A DNA stretch of 64,000 bases, from assembly GCF_041434935.1 (NCBI RefSeq), contig NZ_CP107964.1:1798001-1862000 (forward strand), in the 5' to 3' direction. This DNA is from Kitasatospora sp. NBC_00374. GTDB taxonomy: Bacteria > Actinomycetota > Actinomycetes > Streptomycetales > Streptomycetaceae. Below, in pieces: positions 32,729 through 40,400 of the stretch. The notes under the pieces were generated by a model that saw only the letters and a program-made list of their open reading frames with translations, ran no database searches and was not told the origin of the DNA. The position numbers and the translations under genes were made by a program. How positions within the stretch are numbered: the first letter of the stretch is position 1; every line of letters starts with the position of its first letter.

Positions 32729-33406
32729 ATGTCGGACACGGCCTACGCACGGACGCCCCGGACCACCCCCACCCGCTACAAGGACCGCGCCACCTGGGAG
32801 AAGGAGGCCATCCAGCAGGTTCTCGACAGTGCCTGGATCTGCCACCTCGGCTTCGTGGCGCCGGACGGCACCCCCGTCGTGCTGCCCACCATCTACGCCC
32901 GGGTCGGGGACCGCCTCTACGTCCACGGTTCGACCGGCAGCCGTCCGCTGCGCGCCGCCGGGGCCGACCGGGGCCTGCCGGTCTGCCTCACGGTGACGCT
33001 GGTGGACGCCCTGGTGCTGACCAAGTCCGCGTTCAACCACTCCGTCAACTTCCGCTCGGTGGTGGCCCACGGCACCGCGCACCAGGTGACCGACCCCGCC
33101 GAGCTGGCGGTCGCGCTGGACGCCCTGGTGGACCACGCCGTCCCGGGCCGCTCCCGCGAGGTCCGACCGGCCAACGCGAAGGAGCTCGCCGCCACCGCCG
33201 TGATCCGGCTCGACCTCGACGAGGTGTCGGCCAAGACCCGGGCGGACGGCGCGGACGACGACGAGGCCGACCTCGAACTCCCGTACTGGGCCGGCGTCGT
33301 CCCCCTCACCAGCGGGTACGGCACCCCCGAGCCGCACGCCTCCAGCGCCGTCCCGCTCCCCGCCCACCTCGGCGACCTCGTCCGGGCCGGCGGGGCGACG
33401 TGCTGA
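32729..33406 (+). CDS. Pyridoxamine 5'-phosphate oxidase-like FMN-binding protein
   Basis: A 225-residue split-barrel flavoprotein of the pyridoxamine-phosphate-oxidase superfamily (NimA/Pyridox_ox_2-like). The barrel starts at about residue 25 (VLDSAWICHLGFVAPDGTPV), with a flavin-binding loop around LYVHGSTGSRPLRA and conserved NHSVNFRSVVAHG. Members oxidise or reduce small aromatics or bind FMN; true PNPOx activity is not assured. The next gene's GTG overlaps its end by 7 bases, so they form an operon. The divergent MocR gene and shared palindrome suggest control by pyridoxal phosphate status. Confidence 0.88.
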   Translation: MSDTAYARTPRTTPTRYKDRATWEKEAIQQVLDSAWICHLGFVAPDGTPVVLPTIYARVGDRLYVHGSTGSRPLRAAGADRGLPVCLTVTLVDALVLTKSAFNHSVNFRSVVAHGTAHQVTDPAELAVALDALVDHAVPGRSREVRPANAKELAATAVIRLDLDEVSAKTRADGADDDEADLELPYWAGVVPLTSGYGTPEPHASSAVPLPAHLGDLVRAGGATC

Positions 33407-34053
33407 TCCGCACCTGGGACCGCGGCGGCGAGGCCGAGTGGCGGGCCTGGCTCGCCGCCGGCCGGGACTTCGGGCTGCTCGCCGCCAACGGCCCGGCCGG
33501 GCAGGGGCCGGTCCTGGTGCCGACCCACTTCGTCCTGGACGCCGAGCGCGGCGAGATCCTGCTCCACCTCGCCACCCCCAACCCGTTCTGGGCGGCCGTC
33601 CGGGCCGACCCGCGGGTCACCCTGTCGGTGACGGACGACTACGCCTTCGCGCCCGGGTACTGGCGCGGCGAGCCGGGCACACCGACCAGCTACTACGCCT
33701 CGGTCCAGTTCTCCTGCACCGCCGAGATCGTCGAGGACGCGGCCGGCAAGGCCGCCATCCTCAACCGCCAGCTGGCGCACTTCCAGCCGGAGACCCCCGG
33801 CACCCGGGTGACGCCCGGCCGGGAGCCGTACGGCCCGCTGCTGTCGGGCCTGCGCGGGCTGCGGCTGGCGGTCGACGAGGTACGGGCGAAGTTCAAGTAC
33901 GACGACAAGAAGCCCGCCGAGCAGCAGGCCGGGCTCGCCGACCGGCTCGCCGAGCGCGCCCGGGGGCTGGACGGGGGCGCCCGGGCACAGCTGCTGCGGC
34001 GCAACGCGCTGCGGACCGGAGGGTGCCCGGCCCCCGGCCGGACGGACGGCTGA
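33400..34053 (+). CDS. PaiB-like FMN-binding protein
   Basis: A 217-residue protein of the FMN-binding negative transcriptional regulator family (PaiB type), despite the name a split-barrel flavoprotein rather than a helix-turn-helix protein. Family landmarks are GPVLVPTHFVLDAERGEI, LLHLATPNPFWAAV and the central FAPGYW with TSYYASVQF. The lysine-rich KFKYDDKKP motif is typical of the family's conserved K-F/Y-D-K segment. The GTG at 33400 overlaps the preceding gene. Its position suggests a joint function in flavin or B6 redox chemistry. Confidence 0.87.
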   Translation: MLIRTWDRGGEAEWRAWLAAGRDFGLLAANGPAGQGPVLVPTHFVLDAERGEILLHLATPNPFWAAVRADPRVTLSVTDDYAFAPGYWRGEPGTPTSYYASVQFSCTAEIVEDAAGKAAILNRQLAHFQPETPGTRVTPGREPYGPLLSGLRGLRLAVDEVRAKFKYDDKKPAEQQAGLADRLAERARGLDGGARAQLLRRNALRTGGCPAPGRTDG

Positions 34054-34076
34054 GCCGACGGACGGCCGACCGGGCG

Positions 34077-34102
34077 GACGGCTGACGGCTGACGGCTGAC
34101 GG
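34077..34102. repeat. GACGGCT heptamer, about 3.7 copies
   Basis: GACGGCT starts at 34077, 34084 and 34091 with a partial fourth copy, 24 bp past the PaiB-like stop codon. Slippage product; no function evident. Confidence 0.8.
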
Positions 34103-34305
34103 GCCGCCGGCTACGTCCGATCGGGTGGCCGTGGAGGCGATCTGTCGTACCGTCAGGCGCACAGCGCGCGATCCCGGCGGCCTGCTGGTGGAATGGGAGG
34201 GATTCCGTTCACTCGGCCGAGCAGACGGGCCGCCGGACCCGGGAGCTCGCGCTGTCCACCTCCTCCTCCGCACCCCACAGATCCGGCGAGGCCCATCTGG
34301 GCCAT

Positions 34306-35667
34306 GTGGTCTTCATCTCGGCCGCGGCCGCGATGGGCGGCTTCCTCTTCGGCTACGACAGCGCCGTGATCAACGGAGCGGTGACGGGCATCCAGGAGCA
34401 CTTCGGGGTCGGCAACGGTGAGACGGCGTTCGTCGTGGCCATCGCGCTGCTGGGTTCGGCGGCCGGCGCCGTGGTGGCCGGCCGGCTGGCCGACCAGTTC
34501 GGCCGGGTGCGGACCATGCTGCTGGCCGCGGGCCTGTTCGCGATCAGCGGGGTCGGTTCGATGTTCCCGCCCAGCATCCAGGTGCTGGCGGTGTGGCGGG
34601 TGGTCGGCGGTGTCGCGATCGGCATCGCCTCGGTGATCGCGCCGACGTACATCGCCGAGGTGTCCCCCACCGCGTACCGGGGCCGGCTGGCCTCCTTCCA
34701 GCAGATGGCGATCGTGCTCGGAATCACGGTCTCCCAGCTCGCCAACTACGCGCTGAACCAGGCGGCCGGCGGCGACTCCACCAACCACCTGGGCGGTGTC
34801 CAGGCCTGGCAGTGGATGCTCGGGGTGGAGACGATCCCGGCGCTGGTGTACGGCGGGATGGCGCTCACAATCCCGGAGTCGCCGCGCTTCCTGATCGCCA
34901 ACCGGAAGGAGGAGCAGGCCCGCACGGTGCTGCGCGAGGTGGAGGGCGAGGGCATCGACCTGGACGCCCGGGTGGCCGAGATCCGCTCGGTGCTCCACAC
35001 CGAGAAGAAGCCGCGGCCGCGGGACCTCACGGGCGGACGGCTGGGCCTGCTGCCGATCGTCTGGGTCGGCATCGGGGCCTCGGTGTTCCAGCAGTTCGTC
35101 GGCATCAACGTGATCTTCTACTATTCGTCCTTCCTGTGGCAGTCGGTGGGCATCAACGAGAGCAACTCCCTGCTGATCAGCCTCTCCACCTCGATCGTCA
35201 ACGTGGTCGGCACGGTGGTCGCGATGGCCCTGGTCGACCGGATCGGCCGCAAGCCGCTGGCGCTGGCGGGCTCGGTCGGCATGGCGCTCGCGCTAGGTAC
35301 GGCCGCCTGGGCGTTCTCGTTCCGTCAGGGCACCGGCGACAGCGCCACCCTGGACGACACGTACGCGACGGTGGCGCTGGTCGCCGCGCACGTCTTCGTC
35401 TTCTGCTTCGCGTTCTCCTGGGGCGTGGTGGTCTGGGTGCTGCTCGGCGAGATGTTCCCGAACGCGATCCGCGCGCTCGCCCTGTCGGTGGCCGCCTCGG
35501 CGCAGTGGATCGCCAACTGGGCGATCACCGTCACCTTCCCGGACCTCGCCGACTGGAACCTGTCGGCGACCTACGTCATCTACGCCGTGTTCGCCCTGCT
35601 GTCCATCCCGTTCGTGGTGTTCTGCATCAAGGAGACCAAGGGCAAGGCCCTGGAGGAGATGGGCTGA
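34306..35667 (+). CDS. MFS sugar porter
   Basis: A 12-helix sugar:proton symporter of the MFS sugar-porter family, 453 residues from the first available GTG (34306). Motifs are GRLADQFGRVR (helix 2-3 loop), PESPRFLIANRK, DRIGRK and the terminal KETKGKALEEMG. Homologues begin about 35 residues earlier, and the matching sequence (EAHLGHVVFISAAAAMGG) is readable upstream in the same frame back to about 34201. No ATG, GTG or TTG occurs between it and the stop at 34090. GGGAGG at 34195-34200 is followed 6 bases later by GTT. A non-standard start or a sequence error is therefore possible. Confidence 0.88.
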   Translation: MVFISAAAAMGGFLFGYDSAVINGAVTGIQEHFGVGNGETAFVVAIALLGSAAGAVVAGRLADQFGRVRTMLLAAGLFAISGVGSMFPPSIQVLAVWRVVGGVAIGIASVIAPTYIAEVSPTAYRGRLASFQQMAIVLGITVSQLANYALNQAAGGDSTNHLGGVQAWQWMLGVETIPALVYGGMALTIPESPRFLIANRKEEQARTVLREVEGEGIDLDARVAEIRSVLHTEKKPRPRDLTGGRLGLLPIVWVGIGASVFQQFVGINVIFYYSSFLWQSVGINESNSLLISLSTSIVNVVGTVVAMALVDRIGRKPLALAGSVGMALALGTAAWAFSFRQGTGDSATLDDTYATVALVAAHVFVFCFAFSWGVVVWVLLGEMFPNAIRALALSVAASAQWIANWAITVTFPDLADWNLSATYVIYAVFALLSIPFVVFCIKETKGKALEEMG

Positions 35668-35792
35668 CGCCCGATCACCCGACCGGCCCGGATCACCGGA
35701 CACCGCGTCGCGCCGTCAGTAGCATGCTCCCCGCGGGCCGTAGCCGCCGCCCGCTGCCCGCCGCGTCACGCGGCCCACCCGACGGAGAGGCC

Positions 35793-36485
35793 ATGGGCAG
35801 TTCCCGGCAGAACGTCACCTTCCCCGGCAACGGGGACACGGCGCACGGCTATCTGGCCCTGCCGCCCCAGGGGATGGGCCCCGCCGTCCTGGTGGTCCAG
35901 GAGTGGTGGGGGCTGACCGGCCACATCGCCGACCTGGTCGACCGCTTCGCCGCCGAGGGCTTCGTCGCCCTCGCCCCCGACCTGTACGGCGGCGCGGTGG
36001 CGCACGACCGGGCGGAGGCCGCCCGGATGCTGGCCGAGCTGCCCGCCGAGCAGGCCGCCCGGGACCTGCGCGGCGCGGTCGGCTTCCTGCTGGACCACCC
36101 CGGGGTGGTGGGCGACGCGATCGGCGTGGTCGGCCTCTGCATGGGCGGCGGCCTGGCACTGGTCCTGGCCGCCCAGGAGGGTGACCGGGTGGCCGCCGTG
36201 GTGCCGTTCTACGGGCTGCCCGAGGACGAGGGCTTCGACTACCGCGGCGTCACCGCGCACGTGCTCGGGCACTACGCCGAACAGGACCGGTCGTACCCGC
36301 CGGCCGCCGTGGACGAGGCGGCGATCAGGATCGGCGAGGCCACCGACCGGCGCCCGGAGATCCATTTCTACCCGGCCGGCCACGCCTTCATGAACGACGA
36401 GGACCCGCGGGGAAGGTACGACGCGCTGCAGGCCCGGATCGCCTGGCAGCGCACCCTCAGCTTCCTCTGGGGCCACCTCGGCTGA
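35793..36485 (+). CDS. Dienelactone hydrolase-family protein
   Basis: A 230-residue alpha/beta-hydrolase of the dienelactone hydrolase family, cytosolic. The triad is visible: Cys116 in VVGLCMGGG, Asp165 in HYAEQDRSYPP and His197 in PAGHAFMND. The oxyanion/glutamate region is VVQEWWGLT. No catechol-pathway genes are nearby, so a general hydrolase role is likelier than a classical 3-oxoadipate route. GAGAGG precedes the ATG. Confidence 0.92.
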   Translation: MGSSRQNVTFPGNGDTAHGYLALPPQGMGPAVLVVQEWWGLTGHIADLVDRFAAEGFVALAPDLYGGAVAHDRAEAARMLAELPAEQAARDLRGAVGFLLDHPGVVGDAIGVVGLCMGGGLALVLAAQEGDRVAAVVPFYGLPEDEGFDYRGVTAHVLGHYAEQDRSYPPAAVDEAAIRIGEATDRRPEIHFYPAGHAFMNDEDPRGRYDALQARIAWQRTLSFLWGHLG

Positions 36486-36580
36486 CGGCTGTCGGGGCCG
36501 GCCGGCCGGAGGCCGCGGCCCGCCCGGACCGCCGGGGAATCGGATGGACGCGGGTCGGCTCGTACCCGCATCATCGTGCG

Positions 36581-37846
36581 ATGCGCAGCGACCGAACCAC
36601 CACCCGCCGCTTCGCCTGGGCGGGCCGTGACTACCGGATCCAGACGGCGGCCACGGTGGTCAGCGGGCTCGGCAACGCCGGCGCGCCGATCGCCACCGCC
36701 TTCGCCGTCCTGGAGGGCGGCGGCACCGTCGCCGAGGTCGGCTGGGTCTCCGCGGCCCGGCTGGTGCCGCTGGTGGCGTTCCTGCTGGTCGGCGGTGCAC
36801 TCGCGGACCGGATCCCCCGCCACCGGGTGATGGCCGCCGCCAACCTGTTCAACGCGCTCTCGCAGGGCGTCCTCGCCGTGCTGGTGCTCGCCGGACCGGC
36901 GCCGCTCTGGGCGCTGCTGCTGCTCTCCGCGGCCGGCGGCGTCGGCCAGGCGTTCTACGCCCCCGCCGCCGAAGGAATGATCATGGAGGCGGTCGACCCG
37001 GAGCACGCGGGGAAGGCCTTCTCGGTCTACCGGATGGCCCTCAACGGCTCCCAGATCGGCGGCGCGGCCCTCGGCGGGGCCCTCACCGCCGCAGCCGGTC
37101 CCGGTTGGGTCCTCGCCCTCGACGCGGTCGGCTTCGCGGTCGCCGCCGGCCTGCGGCTGCTGCTCCGCGCCGCACCCGGCGACCGGGGTCCGTCCGGTGC
37201 CGGGATGCTGAGCGAACTGCGCTCCGGCTGGCGGGAGTTCGCCTCCCGGCGCTGGCTCTGGGGGGTGGTGCTGCAGTTCTCCGTGGTGATGGCCTGCATC
37301 AGCGCGGTGGACTCGGTGTACGGCGCGGTCGCCGCCGAGCAGCGGATGGGCGGGGCCCGGGACTGGGGCCTGGCGCTGTCCGGCTTCGGCATCGGGATGC
37401 TGGCGGGCGGAGTGCTGATGACCCGTTGGCGGCCGAGCCGGATCCTGCTGGCCGGCAACCACGGGGTGTTCCTCTTCGCGCTCCCCGCACTCGGCCTCGC
37501 GCTGCACGCGCCCCTGCCCGTCCTGGCCGGCGCGATGTTCGTCAGCGGGGCCGGGGTGACGGTCTTCGGCGTCAACTGGATGCTGGCCCTCCAGCAGGAG
37601 ATCCCGGCCGCGATGTTCTCCCGGATCTGCGCCTACGACCACCTGGGCTCACTCGCGCTCGCCCCCGTCGGCACCGCGCTGGCCGGGCCCGCCGCCGACG
37701 CCCTGGGTCTGGACGGCGCGCTGTGGACCTGCGCCCTGGTGACGCTCACGCTCGCCGCCGCCGTCCTGGTCCTTCCGGACGTCCGCCGGCTGCGCCGGGC
37801 CGCCGTCGCACCGGCCGCCGTCGGGGAGCCCGTACCGGTGGGGTGA
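36581..37846 (+). CDS. MFS exporter (MFS_3/EntS-like)
   Basis: A 421-residue transporter with about 12 helices. It has the helix 2-3 motif GGALADRIPRHRVM, APAAEGMIMEAVDPE in the following loop, and a central arginine/proline-rich loop. The pattern is close to actinobacterial EntS-like or macrolide-efflux MFS proteins. The ATG at 36581 is preceded by no clear ribosome binding site. If EntS-like it might export siderophore, but it has no iron box and lies 33 kb from dhbA. Substrate unknown. Confidence 0.87.
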   Translation: MRSDRTTTRRFAWAGRDYRIQTAATVVSGLGNAGAPIATAFAVLEGGGTVAEVGWVSAARLVPLVAFLLVGGALADRIPRHRVMAAANLFNALSQGVLAVLVLAGPAPLWALLLLSAAGGVGQAFYAPAAEGMIMEAVDPEHAGKAFSVYRMALNGSQIGGAALGGALTAAAGPGWVLALDAVGFAVAAGLRLLLRAAPGDRGPSGAGMLSELRSGWREFASRRWLWGVVLQFSVVMACISAVDSVYGAVAAEQRMGGARDWGLALSGFGIGMLAGGVLMTRWRPSRILLAGNHGVFLFALPALGLALHAPLPVLAGAMFVSGAGVTVFGVNWMLALQQEIPAAMFSRICAYDHLGSLALAPVGTALAGPAADALGLDGALWTCALVTLTLAAAVLVLPDVRRLRRAAVAPAAVGEPVPVG

Positions 37847-37931
37847 CGCGGGAAACCGCGCCGGAGGTCGCTGGGGGGAGCGGCGCACCGGGTGCCGCGG
37901 AGCAACCGCACCGGGCCGCCATCCGTCCGAT

Positions 37932-37949
37932 CAGATGACATGTCATCTG
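37932..37949 (+). promoter_or_regulatory. Perfect 18-bp palindrome before the HAD gene
   Basis: CAGATGACATGTCATCTG is fully self-complementary and lies 16 bp before the GTG at 37966, in a stretch otherwise very GC-rich. It is likely an operator of a dimeric regulator; the regulator is not identifiable here. Confidence 0.6.
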
Positions 37950-37965
37950 CCCGGGGGGACGGCCC

Positions 37966-38502
37966 GTGACCGGTCCACTGCTCTTCATCGACGTCGACGG
38001 CGTGCTCAACCCGGCCTGCCCGCACCCGGACACCGAGTTCGACAGCCACCACCTGCTCGGCCACACCGTCCTGCTCTCCGGCCGGCACGGCGCGTGGCTG
38101 CGCGAACTCGCCGCCGGCTACCAGCTCGTCTGGGCCACCACCTGGGAGGAGCACGCCAACCTCCACCTGCCGCCCCTGCTCGGCCTGCCGCAGCTGCCCG
38201 TGGTGACGTTCACCGGGTACGTGCCGCAGCCCGACGATCCGAAAGTGCCGCTGCTGGACGTGTTCTCGGCGCGCAAGTGGGCGCCCATCGTCCGGTACGC
38301 CGACGGCCGGCCGTTCGCCTGGATCGACGACATCATCCCGTCCAGCCTGCTGCGCCGGACGTTCCTCCGCCGCGACCGGGTCCTGCTGCGGATCGAGCCC
38401 GGCCAGGGCCTGCAACGCCGGCACGTCGACCGGCTGCTGGCCAGGCCACCGGTCGCATCCCGTCGTCGACGCCGGGCCGACGACCAGTCCACCCGTCACT
38501 GA
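37966..38502 (+). CDS. HAD-like hydrolase domain protein
   Basis: A 178-residue protein of the HAD-like superfamily. Motif I is LLFIDVDGVLNP (Asp9/Asp11), motif II is probably LVWATTWEEHAN, and the final acidic motif WIDDIIPSS. Streptomycetes carry several small proteins of this kind with unknown substrates. The basic C-terminus (SRRRRRADDQ) may be flexible. The GTG start has GGGGGGACGG upstream. The gene sits alone behind a perfect palindrome. Confidence 0.85.
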   Translation: MTGPLLFIDVDGVLNPACPHPDTEFDSHHLLGHTVLLSGRHGAWLRELAAGYQLVWATTWEEHANLHLPPLLGLPQLPVVTFTGYVPQPDDPKVPLLDVFSARKWAPIVRYADGRPFAWIDDIIPSSLLRRTFLRRDRVLLRIEPGQGLQRRHVDRLLARPPVASRRRRRADDQSTRH

Positions 38503-38546
38503 TTGGCATTGTCGGGAAACGCCCGGTCGGGGATAGATTTCGCCGT

Positions 38547-39374
38547 ATGCGAATCCGGATCATCGACGCCTTCACCGACCGCCCGTTCAGCGGCAACCCC
38601 GCCGCCGTCTGCCTGCTCGACGGCCCGCACTGGCCGCACCCCGAGCAGATGCGCCGGATCGCCGCCGAGATGAACCTCTCCGAGACCGCCTTCGCCGTCC
38701 CGCTGCCCCCCGGCGGCGAGGCCGACTGGGGGCTGCGCTGGTTCACCCCGGTCGAGGAGGTCAACCTGTGCGGGCACGGCACCCTGGCCACCGTCCACGC
38801 CCTGCAGGGCGACGGGCTGCTCGGCGAGGGCTGGGTCCGCTTCGACACCCGGGGCGGACTGCTGCGCGCGCTCGCCGAGGCGGACGGCACCATCACCCTG
38901 GACTTCCCGGCCAATCCGCACCTGCCGGTCGACACCCTCCCCGGGGTCGAGGAGGCCCTCGGCCGGCCCGTGCTCGCCGCCTACGAGACCGGCGCGCTGG
39001 CCGACTACCTCGTCCTGCTCCCCGACGAGCACGCCGTGCGCGCCCTGGCACCGGACTTCGGCGCCCTGACCCGGCTGCCGGTGCGCGGGGTGCTGGTCAC
39101 CGCCCCGGCCGACGACCCGGCCGCCGGCTACGACTTCGTGTCACGCTTCTTCGCGCCGGCCGTCGGGATCGCCGAGGACCCGGTGACCGGCAGTGCCCAC
39201 ACCGCGCTCGCACCGTACTGGGCCGAGCGTCTCGGCCGGACCAAGGTGACGGGCTACCAGGCCTCGGTGCGCGGCGGGCTGGTCCGCTGCGAGGTGACCG
39301 GCGACCGGGTGCTGCTGGCCGGGCGGGCCGTCACCGTCCTGGACGGCACCCTCCAGGCGCTGCCGCAGGCGTGA
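38547..39374 (+). CDS. PhzF-family isomerase/epimerase
   Basis: A 275-residue PhzF-family protein, a two-lobed diaminopimelate-epimerase fold. The family signature is DAFTDRPFSGNPAAV near the N-terminus and Glu46 in MNLSETAFA is the catalytic acid. NLCGHGTLA and FFAPAVGIAEDPVTGSAHT complete the pattern. PhzF proper isomerises dihydrohydroxyanthranilate in phenazine synthesis, but no phenazine genes are here and most homologues have unknown substrates. ATG at 38547; a TAGATT -10-like hexamer 8 bp upstream points to a leaderless mRNA. Confidence 0.9.
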   Translation: MRIRIIDAFTDRPFSGNPAAVCLLDGPHWPHPEQMRRIAAEMNLSETAFAVPLPPGGEADWGLRWFTPVEEVNLCGHGTLATVHALQGDGLLGEGWVRFDTRGGLLRALAEADGTITLDFPANPHLPVDTLPGVEEALGRPVLAAYETGALADYLVLLPDEHAVRALAPDFGALTRLPVRGVLVTAPADDPAAGYDFVSRFFAPAVGIAEDPVTGSAHTALAPYWAERLGRTKVTGYQASVRGGLVRCEVTGDRVLLAGRAVTVLDGTLQALPQA

Positions 39375-39391
39375 GCCCGGCCCGCACGACG

Positions 39392-39418
39392 GCCCACCGG
39401 TCGGCCCGGCCGGTGGGC
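39392..39418. terminator. Hairpin between the PhzF-like and CPBP genes
   Basis: GCCCACCGG / CCGGTGGGC form a 9-bp perfect stem with a 9-base loop between convergent genes. Confidence 0.7.
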
Positions 39419-39444
39419 GGGGCCGGCCGGGGGGGCCGGTGGGC

Positions 39445-40245
39445 TCAGCCGGTGGGCAGCCAGCTCACGTGCCCCGCGAGCAGCGCGTAGCCGACGAAGG
39501 CGACCGTGTCGATCAGCGCGTGGGCCACCACCAGCGGCATCACCCGGCCCCAACGGCGGTACAGCAGACAGAAGACCACGCCCATCACCATGTTGCCGAC
39601 CAGCCCGCCGACGCCCTGGTACAGGTGGTAGGAGCCGCGCAGCACCGCGCTGGTGGCCACCATGGCGGGCCAGCCCCAGCCGAGCTGCCGCAGCCTGCGC
39701 AGCAGGTAGCCGAGGACGATCACCTCTTCCAGGATCGCGTTCTGCCACGCCGAGGCGACCAGGACCGGGATCCGCCACCAGACGTCGGGCAGGCCGGAGG
39801 GGGCCACCGTCAGGTTGACGCCGGCGGCCTGGGCGGCCAGGTAGAGCGCGAGGCCCGAGCCGCCGATCGCGGCGGCCACCGCCGCGCCGCGCCGCAGATC
39901 CGAGAGCTTGCGGGTGAGGTCGAAGCCGAGCACCCGCAGTGACGTTCCCTCGCGGACCAGCAGGTAGCCGACCAGCACCACCGGCATCAGGCCGCGGGCG
40001 ATGTAGTAGAGCTGCCAGGCGAGGTCCAGCCAGGGCCGGCCCGGTGCCCGGGAGCCGTTCAGGACGGCGACCTGGCTCCCCAGCGAGACCGACTCGGTGA
40101 GCGAGCCGACGAAGCTGATCGTGGCGGAGAGCCCGCTGGCCCCGAGCGAGAGCCCGAGGACGATCAGCAGTTCCACGGCCGGCAGCCGGCGTGAGCCGGT
40201 GGCGAACCCGGCCTGCGGGTCGGGCTCGGTCGAAGCGGTGGTCAC
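39445..40245 (-). CDS. CPBP-family intramembrane metalloprotease
   Basis: A 266-residue membrane protein of the CPBP/Rce1-type (ABI) family with about 7-8 hydrophobic segments. The catalytic glutamate pair is Glu173-Glu174 in QNAILEEVIVLGYLLRRL. The second motif histidine is in LRGSYHLYQG and the third is HALIDT. Bacterial members cleave membrane peptides or act as immunity proteins for bacteriocins; no bacteriocin is visible nearby. The GTG at 40245 has GGAGACC upstream. Confidence 0.9.
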   Translation of the reverse strand: MTTASTEPDPQAGFATGSRRLPAVELLIVLGLSLGASGLSATISFVGSLTESVSLGSQVAVLNGSRAPGRPWLDLAWQLYYIARGLMPVVLVGYLLVREGTSLRVLGFDLTRKLSDLRRGAAVAAAIGGSGLALYLAAQAAGVNLTVAPSGLPDVWWRIPVLVASAWQNAILEEVIVLGYLLRRLRQLGWGWPAMVATSAVLRGSYHLYQGVGGLVGNMVMGVVFCLLYRRWGRVMPLVVAHALIDTVAFVGYALLAGHVSWLPTG

Positions 40246-40400
40246 CTGGTCTCCAGCACGCGGTGCTCTGCCCCGCGGCCGACGCTCCCCGAGGCCCGGC
40301 GGCCTGGACGGCCTCCGGGCCGATCATCCTTCCACAGCCGGATGAGAACCCGGCACGACGACCACGCCGGGACGCCCCTGCCCGCCCCTGGGCCCCGCGC

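Noticed and set aside
36581..37846. Assignment of this MFS gene as the siderophore exporter for dhbA
   Set aside because: EntS-like fold alone is weak evidence, it has no iron box, and it lies 33 kb away.
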